A DNA stretch of 52,474 bases, from NCBI GenBank assembly GCA_947624585.1, contig CANQKZ010000007.1, forward strand, positions 1 to 52,474, given 5' to 3'. The notes under the pieces were generated by a model, which searched no databases, was not told the origin of the DNA, and worked only from the letters and a program-made list of their open reading frames with translations. Of this stretch, positions 42,571 to 51,790 are shown piece by piece; the first letter of the stretch is position 1; each line of letters opens with the position of its first letter. The translations under genes were made by a program, and so were the position numbers. The stretch comes from an uncultured Oscillospiraceae bacterium (lineage in GTDB: Bacteria; Bacillota; Clostridia; Oscillospirales; Oscillospiraceae).

Positions 42571-43128
42571 ATGAAAAAGAAAATGGACCCCAAGTGGCTT
42601 GTGGAGATCGTGGCGCTGTCCGTCACCGTGTCCATGGTGTTCTCCCTGACCTCCTCGGAGATTCTGGACGGGGCCGGGTACATCGTGTCGCTGGTCCTTC
42701 TCTTCGCCTTCATCGCCCTGGGCATCCTCTTCGACATCGTCGGCGTGGCGGTGACCTCGGCCACCGAGACGCCCTTCCACGCCATGGCCTCCCACAAGGA
42801 GCGGGGCGCCCGGGAGGCGCTGCGGCTTCTCCGGAAGGCTGAGCGCGTCAGCTCCATCTGCAACGACGTGGTGGGCGACATCTCCGGCATCATCTCCGGC
42901 GCCACGGCGGCCACCATAGCCGGGAACTTCGCCCGGGATTTCAGCCTCAGCTCCGTGGTCATCTCCCTTTTGGTCACCGGCATCGTGTCGGGGCTGACCA
43001 TCGGAGGCAAGGCCGTGGGCAAGACCGTGGCACTGGCCCGCAACACACAGATCATCTTCACGGTGGGAAAGCTCCTGTCCTTCCTGCCCCATTTCAACGT
43101 CAGCGGCAAAAGCAAAAAGAAAAAATAA
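42571..43128 (+). CDS. oapA: OLE-associated membrane protein OapA
   Basis: A 185-residue membrane protein with about four hydrophobic segments (VEIVALSVTVSMVFSL, GYIVSLVLLFAFIALGILF, IISGATAATIAGNF and VVISLLVTGIVSGLTIG) and a strongly basic C-terminus ending GKSKKKK. OapA forms the OLE ribonucleoprotein at the membrane. The stretch with TETPFHAMASHKERG followed by LRLLRKAERVSSICNDVVGDI recalls the DUF21/CNNM core of magnesium-linked transporters; this is my inference. AAGGGTGGA precedes the ATG, and the upstream open frame crosses a hairpin and is excluded. It lies 21 bases ahead of dxs, in the usual OLE gene order. Confidence 0.85.
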   Translation: MKKKMDPKWLVEIVALSVTVSMVFSLTSSEILDGAGYIVSLVLLFAFIALGILFDIVGVAVTSATETPFHAMASHKERGAREALRLLRKAERVSSICNDVVGDISGIISGATAATIAGNFARDFSLSSVVISLLVTGIVSGLTIGGKAVGKTVALARNTQIIFTVGKLLSFLPHFNVSGKSKKKK

Positions 43129-43148
43129 CTCCATGGCGGTAGATTTCA

Positions 43149-45035
43149 GTGAGCGTACTTGACAAGATCTCCTCCCCGGAGGATGTGAAGCGTCTTCATG
43201 AGGCGGAGCTTACGGAGCTCTGCCGAGAGCTTCGGGAAACGGTGATCGGCACCACGGCGAAAACAGGCGGGCACTTAAGCTCCAACCTGGGCGTGGTGGA
43301 ACTGACCGTCGCCATCCACCGGGTCTTCGACACGTCCCGCGACCGTCTCCTCTTCGACGTGGGACACCAGAGCTACATCCACAAGCTCCTGACGGGGCGC
43401 AGGGACGATTTCGGCACTCTGCGGTCCTTCGGGGGCGTTTCCGGCTTTCCAAAGCCCTCCGAGTCGGTGCACGACGCCTTCGTAGCGGGCCACGCCTCCT
43501 CGGCGGTGTCCACGGGCCTGGGCATGGCCCGGGCGCGGACACTCCTCCACGAGGATTACAACGTCATCGCCGTGGTGGGCGACGGGGCCCTCACGGGGGG
43601 GCTCACCTACGAGGGGCTGTGCGACGCCGGGGCCAGCCCGGAGCCCTTCATCGTGGTCCTCAACGACAACGGTATGTCCATCGACAAGAACGTGGGCGGC
43701 ATGGCCCTGTACCTGTCGCGCCTGCGCCTGCGCCACGGGTACGTGGCCTTCAAAAACGCCTACCGCCGGTTCATGAAGCGCTTCTCCGGGGGCCGGTGGC
43801 TCTACAGCATCCTCCACCGGGTGAAGCAGACGGTGAAGGAGGCCATCTTCCACTGCTCCGTCTTCGAGGATATGGGCTTCGTGTACATCGGCCCCGTGGA
43901 CGGGCACAACATCAAATCCCTCACCGCCGCGTTGAAGATCGCCCGGGACGCCGGGGGCCCGGCTCTCGTCCATGTGATCACCACCAAGGGCAAGGGCTAC
44001 CCCTACGCCGAGGCCAACCCCGACGCCTTCCACGGCGTCCGGGGCTTCGACCCGGCCACCGGCGCCATCCCCGCCTCCGGGGAGTCCTTCTCCACCGTGT
44101 TCGGAGACGAGCTGTGCGACCTGGCGGCCACGGATGAGCGGGTCTTCGCCGTCACCGCCGCCATGCCCTCCGGCACCGGCCTTTCGGAATTTGCCCGCCG
44201 GTACCCGGGCCGCTTCTTCGACGTGGGCATCTGCGAGGGCCACGCCGCCTCCATGTCCGGCGGAGCCGCCCACCGGGGGTGCGTCCCCGTGTTCGCGGTG
44301 TATTCCACATTTTTGCAAAGAAGCTACGACATGATCCTCCAGGACATCGCCATGGGCCGGGAGCACGTGGTCCTGGCGGTGGACCGGGCGGGCCTCTCCG
44401 GCGAGGACGGGGAGACGCACCAGGGGAGCATGGACGTGAGCTTCCTCACCTCCGTCCCCAACATGACCGTCTGGTCCCCCGCCAGCTTCGCGGAGCTGCG
44501 GGAGATGCTCCGGCAGGCTGTCCGGCGCGAGACAGGCCCCGTGGCGGTCCGCTACCCCAAGGGCGGCGAGGGCGAGTACACCCTGGGCGGCGCGGCCCCG
44601 GTCCGGCTCGTCCGGGAGGGACGGGATTTCACCCTGGTCACCTACGGCATCAGCGTCAACACGGCGCTCCGCGCCTCCGAGCTTCTGGAAAAGCGCGGCG
44701 TCGAGGTGGAGATCGTCAAGCTGGGCCGCATAAAGCCCATGGATTTTGGGCCCATCGAGGCTTCCGTCCGCCGCACGGGGAGGCTCCTGGTGCTGGAGGA
44801 GGCCGTCGCCACGGGGTGCCTGGGCCAGCAGATCGCGGCGGAGCTGGCCGCCCGGGGCGTCCCGGCGAAGACGCTGATCTTGAAAAATCTGGGCGACCGC
44901 TTCATCCCCCACGGCAGGGTGGAGGAGCTGCGCCGCCTGTGCGGCATCGACGAAGAGAGCGTGGCGGAGGCCATAGAGGCAGATCTGGGGATCGTTTCGG
45001 ATACGGGGGAGACAGATGGCAAAGACGAGACTTGA
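43149..45035 (+). CDS. dxs: 1-deoxy-D-xylulose-5-phosphate synthase
   Basis: A 628-residue thiamine-diphosphate enzyme that makes DXP from pyruvate and glyceraldehyde 3-phosphate, the first step of the MEP isoprenoid pathway. The ThDP motif GDGALTGG begins at residue 144 with the downstream NDN near 173; DVGHQSYIHKLLTGR and FVAGHASSAVSTGLG give the active-site histidines. The C-terminal transketolase domain ends normally. The start is a GTG with only a weak ribosome site, but the N-terminus SVLDKISSPEDVKRL is as expected. It overlaps tlyA by 20 bases, part of the OLE operon. Confidence 0.96.
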   Translation: MSVLDKISSPEDVKRLHEAELTELCRELRETVIGTTAKTGGHLSSNLGVVELTVAIHRVFDTSRDRLLFDVGHQSYIHKLLTGRRDDFGTLRSFGGVSGFPKPSESVHDAFVAGHASSAVSTGLGMARARTLLHEDYNVIAVVGDGALTGGLTYEGLCDAGASPEPFIVVLNDNGMSIDKNVGGMALYLSRLRLRHGYVAFKNAYRRFMKRFSGGRWLYSILHRVKQTVKEAIFHCSVFEDMGFVYIGPVDGHNIKSLTAALKIARDAGGPALVHVITTKGKGYPYAEANPDAFHGVRGFDPATGAIPASGESFSTVFGDELCDLAATDERVFAVTAAMPSGTGLSEFARRYPGRFFDVGICEGHAASMSGGAAHRGCVPVFAVYSTFLQRSYDMILQDIAMGREHVVLAVDRAGLSGEDGETHQGSMDVSFLTSVPNMTVWSPASFAELREMLRQAVRRETGPVAVRYPKGGEGEYTLGGAAPVRLVREGRDFTLVTYGISVNTALRASELLEKRGVEVEIVKLGRIKPMDFGPIEASVRRTGRLLVLEEAVATGCLGQQIAAELAARGVPAKTLILKNLGDRFIPHGRVEELRRLCGIDEESVAEAIEADLGIVSDTGETDGKDET

Positions 45036-45813
45036 CGTGCTCTTAGTGGAGCGGGGACTGTGCGAAAGCCGGGAGAAAGCCCGGGCTGTCATCATGGCCG
45101 GGGAGGTCTATGTCAACGGCCAGCGCTCCGACAAGCCGGGGAACGCCTACGCGGCCGACGTGCCCATCGAGGTGCGGGGCGGCGGGCTCAAATACGTCTC
45201 CCGGGGCGGCTACAAGCTGGAGCGGGCCCTGGACTATTTCGGCGGCGACCCCGAGGGCCGCGTCTGCCTGGACTGCGGCGCCTCCACCGGCGGGTTCACG
45301 GACCTCATGCTCCAGCGCGGCGCCCGGAAGGTCTACTCCGTGGACGTGGGCTACGGACAGCTGGCCTGGAGCGTCCGGTCCGACCCCCGGGTGGTAGTCA
45401 TGGAGCGGACCAACGCCCGGTATCTGACGCCGGAGATGTTCCCGGAGCGGCCCAGCCTCGCCTCCGTGGACGTGAGCTTCATCTCCCTCGCCCTCATCCT
45501 GCCCGCCGTCCGCTCGGTGCTGACGGAGGACGGGGAGGTCTTCTGCCTCATCAAGCCCCAGTTCGAGGCGGGGCGCGAAAAGGTGGGCAAGAAGGGCGTG
45601 GTCCGGGAGCCGGAGACACACGTCGAGGTGCTGGAGGCGTTTCTCACGAACGCCGGAGACGCCGGATTTTACGCGGAAAATATCACCTGGTCCCCCATCA
45701 GGGGGCCGGAGGGAAATATCGAGTACCTGGGACATCTTGTCAGCGCCCCCTGTGCGCTCCGCGCCGACATCCGCGCTGTGGTGGCCCAGTCCCATGAGGT
45801 TTTGAAGCGGTGA
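45016..45813 (+). CDS. tlyA: TlyA-family rRNA 2'-O-methyltransferase
   Basis: A 265-residue protein with an N-terminal S4 RNA-binding domain (about 1-60, RLDVLLVERGLCESREKA) and an FtsJ-like methyltransferase domain, with the SAM motif CLDCGASTGGFTDLML and the later VSFISL and LIKPQFE segments. Family members methylate 16S and/or 23S rRNA; the old name hemolysin A is misleading. The gene overlaps dxs by 20 bases, and its stop overlaps the nadK start as TGATG. Confidence 0.93.
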   Translation: MAKTRLDVLLVERGLCESREKARAVIMAGEVYVNGQRSDKPGNAYAADVPIEVRGGGLKYVSRGGYKLERALDYFGGDPEGRVCLDCGASTGGFTDLMLQRGARKVYSVDVGYGQLAWSVRSDPRVVVMERTNARYLTPEMFPERPSLASVDVSFISLALILPAVRSVLTEDGEVFCLIKPQFEAGREKVGKKGVVREPETHVEVLEAFLTNAGDAGFYAENITWSPIRGPEGNIEYLGHLVSAPCALRADIRAVVAQSHEVLKR

Positions 45814-46631
45814 TGGACAAGATCATACTTTTCGCCAACCCCACGCGGGACCCGGAGCTTTCGTACCTGGAGCAGGTCCGCTCCATGGCCGGAGAGCTTG
45901 GGATCGAATGCGCCGTGGGGAGTCTGCCCTGCGAGCTGGACGGCCTCGCCGACGGGGCGCGGATGGCCGTCACCTTCGGGGGCGACGGGGCCATATTGCG
46001 GGCCGCCAGGGCCCTTTGCGGCATGGAGATCCCCATTCTGGGCGTCAACCTGGGCCACAAGGGCTTCATGGCGGAGCTGGAGGCCCGGGAGACGGAGCTG
46101 GTCCGCCGCGCGTTGGAGGGCCGATACACCCTGGAGTCCCGCATGATGGCCGACGTGGCCGTTTTCCGGGAGGGCCGCGCCGTCTACCGGGACTTCGCCC
46201 TCAACGAGGCGGTGGCGGGGGGCGTGGCGCGGGTCGTCGGCGTCAACGTCTACGGCGACGGACGCCGGATCATGGGCTTCGACGGGGACGGGGTCATCGT
46301 CTCCACCCCCACCGGGTCCACCGCCTATTCCCTGTCCGCCGGGGGGCCCGTCGTGGAGCCCACGGCCCAGAGCCTCATCGTCACGCCGGTGTGCCCCCAC
46401 ATCCTCAGCGCCCGCAGCTACGTGCTGGCCCCGGAGCGCACCGTCACCGTGGAGCTGACGCGCCTGGGCAAGAAGACCGCCTACCTGTCCGTGGACGGCG
46501 GCGAGAGCGTCCCCCTTCAGGACGGGGACCGGATCGACGTCCGCCGCTCCCCCACCGTCACCCGCCTTGTGCGCGTCACGGGCCGGAGCTTTTACGAAAA
46601 GGTCAGCAGCAAGCTGGGGGAGATGCCATGA
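45813..46631 (+). CDS. nadK: NAD kinase
   Basis: A 272-residue NAD/polyphosphate kinase that makes NADP. The GGDG motif appears in TFGGDGAILRAAR, followed by the conserved FALNEAV and TPTGSTAYSLSAGG. The ATG chosen overlaps the tlyA stop; a GTG three bases upstream is possible. Its own stop overlaps the argR start (ATGA), so the four genes are tightly coupled. Confidence 0.95.
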   Translation: MDKIILFANPTRDPELSYLEQVRSMAGELGIECAVGSLPCELDGLADGARMAVTFGGDGAILRAARALCGMEIPILGVNLGHKGFMAELEARETELVRRALEGRYTLESRMMADVAVFREGRAVYRDFALNEAVAGGVARVVGVNVYGDGRRIMGFDGDGVIVSTPTGSTAYSLSAGGPVVEPTAQSLIVTPVCPHILSARSYVLAPERTVTVELTRLGKKTAYLSVDGGESVPLQDGDRIDVRRSPTVTRLVRVTGRSFYEKVSSKLGEMP

Positions 46632-47071
46632 ACGAACGCCAGGAAAAGATCGTGGAGATCGTCTCCCGGGGCTCCGTCGGCACCCAGGCGGAGCTGATGG
46701 CGGCCCTGGAGAAGGAGGGCTTCCACGCCGCCCAGGCCACCCTGTCCCGGGACATCAAGGCCCTCCGCCTCACCCGCGAGCGCACCCCCCAGGGCCGGAC
46801 CCGCTACGTCCTCCCCCGGGAACGGGCCGTGGACACCGAGGCGCGTCTGCGCGCCATCTTCGCCCAGTGCGTCACTGAGATCGACCGGGCCCAGAATCTG
46901 GTGGTCATCAAGACCCTCCCGGGCCTTGCCTCCGCCGCCTGCGCCGCCATCGACAAGATGTCCATCCGCACCTTAGTGGGCACCATCGCCGGGGACGACA
47001 CCGCCTTTCTCGCCATGCGGGACGACGACGCCGCCGAGGACCTGCTTCGCCGGATGCGGAAGATCCTCTAA
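46628..47071 (+). CDS. argR: Arginine repressor ArgR/AhrC
   Basis: A 147-residue regulator with an N-terminal winged helix (about 1-70, with ATLSRDIKALRL as the recognition region) and a C-terminal oligomerisation and arginine-binding domain containing GTIAGDDTAF. In Firmicutes it represses arginine synthesis and activates catabolism. It is the last gene of the OLE operon here; recN, often next in this gene order, is replaced by a flippase gene. Confidence 0.95.
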   Translation: MNERQEKIVEIVSRGSVGTQAELMAALEKEGFHAAQATLSRDIKALRLTRERTPQGRTRYVLPRERAVDTEARLRAIFAQCVTEIDRAQNLVVIKTLPGLASAACAAIDKMSIRTLVGTIAGDDTAFLAMRDDDAAEDLLRRMRKIL

Positions 47072-47085
47072 CGGCAATAAAAGGC

Positions 47086-47114
47086 TTGATTTTTCCCGTT
47101 GAACGGTGTAAAAT
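47086..47114 (+). promoter_or_regulatory. Predicted promoter of the spoVB-like gene
   Basis: TTGATT (47086-47091), 17 bp and TAAAAT (47109-47114), just after the argR stop, with a leader of about 70 nt. Confidence 0.65.
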
Positions 47115-47191
47115 GGCGTGGCCGTGAATAGATTTGGTTGGGGACAGGTCCGCACGCGGGCGATCCCACTTTATTGAGAGGAACGATTCAT

Positions 47192-48805
47192 TTGGCTGAA
47201 CCGAAAAAAGCAAACTACCTGACCGGCGCGGCGATTTTGGCGGGCACGGTTGCCCTGACGAAGGTCATCGGCTTCATCTACAAGATCCCCCTGTTCAACA
47301 TCCTGGGGGACGCGGGAGCGGGCCACTTCAATGTGATGTACTACATCTACAACCTGCTCCTCACCGTCTCCACCGCCGGCGTGCCCGTGGCGCTGTCCCG
47401 GCTCATCTCCGCCGCCCGGGCGTCCTCCAGGCCCCTGCAGGCCAAACGGTACTACACCGTGGGGCTCATAGCCTTCGGCGTCATCGGCCTTATCGGCTCC
47501 GCCGTGATGTTCGTCTTCGCCCCCCAGTTCGCGGACTTCATGGAGGACAGCCAGGTGGTCCTGGGCGTCCGGCTCCTTTCCCCCGCCGTGTTTTTCGCCT
47601 GCATCGTCTCCGTGCTCCGGGGGTACGCCCAGGGCCACAACGATATGCGCCCCACCGCCGTCAGCCAGATCATGGAGGTGCTGTGCAAGCTGATCTTCGG
47701 CCTCGCCATCGCCTGGTATCTGAAGGCCATGGGGTACCCCGTCAACATCATCGCCGCCGGGGCCATCGTGGGCGTCACCATCGGACTGGGGCTGGCGGTG
47801 CCCACCCTCTCGGTGATGTGCCGCCGGATCGCGGCCTCCAGCCCCGCCACGCTGAATCTGGATCAGCCCATGAGCCGGGGGGACACCTTCAAGCAGATTT
47901 TGAAGGTCAGCATCCCCATCACCCTGAGTTCGTCGGTCTTGAACATCATCAATCTGGTGGACACCTCCCTGGTGCGGGGCAGGCTGGCCTCCGGGGCGGG
48001 ATTTTCCCCCGACCAGGTGGATATACTCTACGGGGTGTACTCCAAGGGCATGACCCTCTTCAACCTGCCCTCCTCCTTCATCACGCCCATCGCCGTGTCG
48101 GTGGTGCCCATCATCGCCGCCGCCGTGGCCACCCACAGCCACGCGGAAGCCAAGGTGACCATGGAATCCAGCATGAAGCTGACGAACCTCCTGGCCATGC
48201 CCGCCGCCGTGGGACTGGCCGTGCTGGCCCGGCCCATCTTCAACGTGCTGTTCCCCGGCTCCAACGAGAACGGACCCATGCTGCTCAGTATGCTGGGCAT
48301 CGCCTCCTACTTCGTGTGTACCTACCTCATCACCAACGGCATCCTCCAGTCCACGGGCCACGAGAAGCTGGCTCTGCTGTCCTTCCCCATCGGGGGCGCG
48401 GTGAAGATCGGCGTCAACTACATCCTGGTGGGCACGCCCTCCGTCAACATCGCCGGGGCCCCCATCGGCACCGTCTGCTGCTACACGGTGATCACGGTGC
48501 TGAACATCCTCTTCATGACCGCGAAGCTCCGGGAGCGGCCCAATTATCTGAAGATCACCCTCCGTCCCCTGCTCTGCGCTCTGCTGATGGGCGCGGCGGC
48601 CTGGGCCGTGGAGGGGCTGGGAGAGCGGTTCCTCCTGCCCGTCGTCGGCGGCAGGCTGGGCGGCATCCTGTGCCTGGGACTCGCCATCGGCGTGGCCGTG
48701 ATCCTCTACGCCGTGCTCATCCTCGCGCTCCGGGCTGTGACAAAGGAGGACATTTTGCTCCTTCCAAAGGGCGCTAAACTGGCGAAATTGCTGAAATTGA
48801 GCTAA
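47192..48805 (+). CDS. spoVB: SpoVB/MurJ-like polysaccharide flippase
   Basis: A 537-residue MATE/MVF-superfamily membrane protein with about 14 helices, starting ANYLTGAAILAGTVALTKVIGFIYKIPLFNILG, a hallmark segment of Firmicute SpoVB proteins (shown in part). It is expected to flip lipid-linked wall precursors during growth or cortex formation. The best start is the TTG at 47192, with GAGAGGA upstream; a longer frame from 47138 would add a non-hydrophobic stretch across the leader. It has its own promoter. Confidence 0.88.
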   Translation: MAEPKKANYLTGAAILAGTVALTKVIGFIYKIPLFNILGDAGAGHFNVMYYIYNLLLTVSTAGVPVALSRLISAARASSRPLQAKRYYTVGLIAFGVIGLIGSAVMFVFAPQFADFMEDSQVVLGVRLLSPAVFFACIVSVLRGYAQGHNDMRPTAVSQIMEVLCKLIFGLAIAWYLKAMGYPVNIIAAGAIVGVTIGLGLAVPTLSVMCRRIAASSPATLNLDQPMSRGDTFKQILKVSIPITLSSSVLNIINLVDTSLVRGRLASGAGFSPDQVDILYGVYSKGMTLFNLPSSFITPIAVSVVPIIAAAVATHSHAEAKVTMESSMKLTNLLAMPAAVGLAVLARPIFNVLFPGSNENGPMLLSMLGIASYFVCTYLITNGILQSTGHEKLALLSFPIGGAVKIGVNYILVGTPSVNIAGAPIGTVCCYTVITVLNILFMTAKLRERPNYLKITLRPLLCALLMGAAAWAVEGLGERFLLPVVGGRLGGILCLGLAIGVAVILYAVLILALRAVTKEDILLLPKGAKLAKLLKLS

Positions 48806-48849
48806 AATCTTCGATTTATTCATTTTATGCTTGCAGTTGAGGGAAAAGT

Positions 48850-49650
48850 ATGATAGATTTTGAATACAAAAGCTTCTACGGCGTGTCGGACCTGCGGCGC
48901 GTCGTCAAGATCCTGCGCGGCGAGGGCGGCTGCCCCTGGGACCGGGAGCAGACCCACGAGTCCATCCGCCGGGAGTTCATCGAGGAGGTCTACGAGGCCG
49001 TGGAGGCCATCGACGAGCAAAGCCCCGAGCATCTCCGGGAGGAGCTGGGGGACGTGCTCTTGCAGGTGGTGTTCCACGCGGACATCGAGGAGGACGCGGG
49101 CCGCTTCGACCTCGATGGCGTGGCCGACGGCGTCTGCAAGAAGCTGATCCTCCGCCACCCCCACGTGTTCGGGAACGTCCATGTGGCCGACTCCGCCGAA
49201 GTCCTGCAAAATTGGGACAAAATAAAGCGGGTGGAGAAGCGCCAGGCCACCGTCACCAGCTCCCTGGAGAGCGTGGCCAAGAGCCTTCCGGCCCTCTGGC
49301 GGGCCGAGAAGATCCAGAAGAAGGCCGCCAAGGCCGGCTTCGACTGGGACAGCGCCGAGGGGGCTTTGGACAAGATCGACGAGGAGGCGCGCGAGCTCCG
49401 CGCCGCCGTGGCCGCCGGGATCAACGCCGAAGAGGAGCTGGGGGACCTGCTCTTCTCCTGCGTCAACGCCGCCCGGTTCATAAAGTCCGACCCGGAGGAG
49501 GCTCTGCGCGGCGCCTGCGACAAGTTCATCCGGCGCTTTTCCAAATTGGAGTCCGCCGCCCTGGCCCGGGGACAGAAATTGGAGGACATGACCCTCGCGC
49601 AGATGGACGAACTCTGGGATCGGGTCAAGGCCGGGGAAAATCAGATTTAA
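48850..49650 (+). CDS. mazG: Nucleoside triphosphate pyrophosphohydrolase MazG
   Basis: A 266-residue enzyme with two MazG domains, which hydrolyses NTPs and dNTPs to monophosphates and clears damaged nucleotides. The first domain begins GGCPWDREQTHESIRREFIEE and continues with ELGDVLLQ; the second has DEEARELRAAV and EEELGDLLFS. These provide the acidic metal-binding helices. GAGGGAAAAG precedes the ATG. It lies 44 bases behind the flippase gene. Confidence 0.94.
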   Translation: MIDFEYKSFYGVSDLRRVVKILRGEGGCPWDREQTHESIRREFIEEVYEAVEAIDEQSPEHLREELGDVLLQVVFHADIEEDAGRFDLDGVADGVCKKLILRHPHVFGNVHVADSAEVLQNWDKIKRVEKRQATVTSSLESVAKSLPALWRAEKIQKKAAKAGFDWDSAEGALDKIDEEARELRAAVAAGINAEEELGDLLFSCVNAARFIKSDPEEALRGACDKFIRRFSKLESAALARGQKLEDMTLAQMDELWDRVKAGENQI

Positions 49651-49669
49651 AGAGTGCGGCACTCTTTAA
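49647..49669. other. Perfect 11-bp inverted repeat at the mazG stop
   Basis: TTAAAGAGTGC (49647-49657) and GCACTCTTTAA (49659-49669) are separated by one G. The TAA stop of mazG is inside. It may be an operator for the HU gene or a weak terminator. Confidence 0.55.
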
Positions 49670-49725
49670 GATATATTTATACACTAAATTTTTCCGCGAG
49701 GGAAAACTCAGGAGGAAAGAAGAAA

Positions 49726-50001
49726 ATGAACAAGACAGAACTCATCGCCGTCGTTGCCGAAAAGACCGGGCTTTCCAAAAAGGACTCCGACAAGGCCGTC
49801 AACGCCATGCTCGACTCCATCGTTGAGGCCATGAAGGCCGGTGAAAAGGTCAACCTGGTGGGCTTTGGCGCCTTTGAGGTCAAAAGCCGCGCCGCCCGCA
49901 TCGGCCGCAACCCCCAGACCCTGGAAGAAATCGCCATCCCCGCCACCCGCGTCCCTCAGTTCAAGGCCGGTAAGGTTCTCAAGGAGACGATCGCCGAGTG
50001 A
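49726..50001 (+). CDS. hup: HU-family DNA-binding protein
   Basis: A 91-residue nucleoid protein: helices KTELIAVVAEKTGLSKKD and ample Lys, then the hallmark GFGAFEVKSRAARIGRNPQT arm that inserts in the DNA minor groove. AGGAGGAAAG precedes the ATG. It bends and compacts DNA and supports replication and recombination. An AT-rich stretch (49670-49700) upstream probably carries its promoter. Confidence 0.97.
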   Translation: MNKTELIAVVAEKTGLSKKDSDKAVNAMLDSIVEAMKAGEKVNLVGFGAFEVKSRAARIGRNPQTLEEIAIPATRVPQFKAGKVLKETIAE

Positions 50002-50072
50002 TCTTCCGCTCGGGACAGGATCAAAGTGAGGAGAGAGTCGGACGAAAGCGCCAGACTCCCTCCAAAGGCTAT

Positions 50073-50090
50073 GCCCCGGGCACCCGGGGC
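50073..50090. terminator. GC-rich hairpin between HU and rqcP
   Basis: GCCCCGGG (50073-50080) and CCCGGGGC (50083-50090). TGATTTCATTT follows, a poor T-run. It may separate the HU transcript from rqcP. Confidence 0.5.
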
Positions 50091-50144
50091 TGATTTCATT
50101 TACCGGTATACGATAGTATCCCATAAAATGGCATCGGAGGCATT

Positions 50145-50387
50145 ATGAGGTTAGACAAGTATCTGAAGGTATCCCGCCTCATCAAGCGCCGGACCGTGGC
50201 GGCGGAGGCGGCGGACGGCGGCAGGATATCGGTAAACGGCGTCACCGCCAAGCCCTCCAAAGAGGTCAAGGTGGGGGACATCATCGAAATTAGCTTCGGC
50301 GCCCGCCGGGTGAAGGTGGAGGTCACCTCCATTCAGGAGACGGTCAGAAAGGACGACGCCGCGTCCATGTACAGAGAGATCCAGTGA
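50145..50387 (+). CDS. rqcP: RqcP-type S4-domain ribosome-rescue protein
   Basis: An 80-residue protein that is a single S4 RNA-binding domain: MRLDKYLKVSRLIKRRTVA, then GRISVNGVTAKPSKEVKVGD. Such proteins (RqcP/YabO, Hsp15-like) bind the stalled 50S-peptidyl-tRNA complex and help RqcH add C-terminal alanine tails. GGAGGCATT precedes the ATG. In many Firmicutes it lies near mazG and HU genes, as here. Confidence 0.9.
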   Translation: MRLDKYLKVSRLIKRRTVAAEAADGGRISVNGVTAKPSKEVKVGDIIEISFGARRVKVEVTSIQETVRKDDAASMYREIQ

Positions 50388-50435
50388 GGCGTCCCGGACG
50401 GACGCCGCCCTGGGACGGGATTCGGGGGAGGAACC

Positions 50436-51776
50436 ATGAAAAACTTCAAGTGGGATAAAAAGTATCTATATTGGGGCGTGACGGCCTTCTGCGTGGTGGT
50501 GGCCAGCATCGCCTTCTTCTGGCTTCTGAACACCTGGGACGGCGTCCGCAGGACCGTGGGGCTGATGATCTCGGCCCTGACGCCGGTGATCTACGGCTTC
50601 TGCATCGCCTACCTTCTGAACAAGGTGCTGGCGATGTTTGAAAACCGGGTCTTCAAAAAGCTGTGCGCCCGGCTCTTCAAAAAGGACCCGGTGAAGGCCC
50701 GGAAGGCCGCCCGCATTTTCGCCATCATCGTGACGCTCCTGGTGGCCCTGGGCCTCATCGCGGGGCTTCTGGCCATCGTCCTGCCGGAGATCTACTACAG
50801 CGTGGTGACCATCGTCTCCAACTCCCAGAACTACTTAAACAGCGCCATCCGGTGGCTGGAGACAGTCTTCGACGGCTACGCCCTGGAGCCCGTGGCGGTG
50901 GAGTGGATCAACACCATCTCCCAGAAGATCGTCAGCTGGCTGGAAAATGAGGTCCTGCCCCAGATCACCACCCTCATCACCAGCATCACCGGCGGCGTCA
51001 TCTCCGTCATCGGCACCCTGGTGGACCTGTTCATCGGCATCATCATCTCCATCTACGTGATGTACAACAAGGAGGTCTTCGCCGCCCAGGCCAAGAAGAT
51101 CACCTACGCCATATTCCGGGTCCGCACCGCCAACATCATCATGTCGGAGATGGACTTCATCAACGACGCTTTCGGCAACTACATCGTGGGCACGGTCATC
51201 GACTCGCTGATCGTGGGCGTCATCAACTACTTATTCATGGCCATCGCGGGCATCCCCTACGTGGCCCTGGTCACCATCATCGTGGCGGTCACCAACCTGA
51301 TCCCCGTGTTCGGCCCCTTCATCGGCGCCGTCCCGGCGACGCTCCTGATCCTTCTGGAAAATCCGACCAAGGCGCTGATCTTCGTGATCTTCACCGTGGT
51401 CCTCCAGCAGATCGACGGCCAGATCCTCAAGCCCCGCATCCACTCCTCCCGCACGGGCCTTTCTGGCTTCTGGATCATGTTCGCCATTCTCTTCTTCGGC
51501 GGCCTCTTCGGCATTCTGGGCATGGTCATCGGCGTCCCCGTGACCACGGTCCTCTACAATATGCTCCGCCGCCTCAACAACCGCAGTCTCCGCGCCCGCG
51601 CCCTGCCGGAGGACACCACCTTCTACAGCGGCCTTTCGTCCATCGACCCGGACACCCTCGCGCCCGCCTACGCCCAGCCCGAGCCCGAGACCCCCTCCGA
51701 GGCCCGCAAGGCCGCCTCCAGGGTCAAGGAAAAGCTCACCTCCCTCAAAAAGCCCGGCGGGAAGGGCAAAAAATGA
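50436..51776 (+). CDS. AI-2E family transporter (PF01594-type permease)
   Basis: A 446-residue membrane protein with about eight helices, starting YLYWGVTAFCVVVASIAFFWLL. The conserved end of the family is present: TNLIPVFGPFIGAVPA, LQQIDGQILKPRI and GLSGFWIMFAILFFGGLFG. The C-terminal 70 residues are cytoplasmic, charged and variable. The family was named for autoinducer-2 export in one member, but most members have other or unknown substrates. GGGAGGAACC precedes the ATG; a strong terminator follows. Confidence 0.9.
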   Translation: MKNFKWDKKYLYWGVTAFCVVVASIAFFWLLNTWDGVRRTVGLMISALTPVIYGFCIAYLLNKVLAMFENRVFKKLCARLFKKDPVKARKAARIFAIIVTLLVALGLIAGLLAIVLPEIYYSVVTIVSNSQNYLNSAIRWLETVFDGYALEPVAVEWINTISQKIVSWLENEVLPQITTLITSITGGVISVIGTLVDLFIGIIISIYVMYNKEVFAAQAKKITYAIFRVRTANIIMSEMDFINDAFGNYIVGTVIDSLIVGVINYLFMAIAGIPYVALVTIIVAVTNLIPVFGPFIGAVPATLLILLENPTKALIFVIFTVVLQQIDGQILKPRIHSSRTGLSGFWIMFAILFFGGLFGILGMVIGVPVTTVLYNMLRRLNNRSLRARALPEDTTFYSGLSSIDPDTLAPAYAQPEPETPSEARKAASRVKEKLTSLKKPGGKGKK

Positions 51777-51790
51777 CCAGAAAAATCAAA

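Noticed and set aside
45016-45813. Hemolysin
   Set aside because: S4 plus FtsJ-like methyltransferase domains identify it as TlyA rRNA methyltransferase; the hemolysin name is historical.
50436-51776. Quorum-sensing exporter
   Set aside because: The family name comes from one member; there are no quorum-sensing genes here, and the context is housekeeping.
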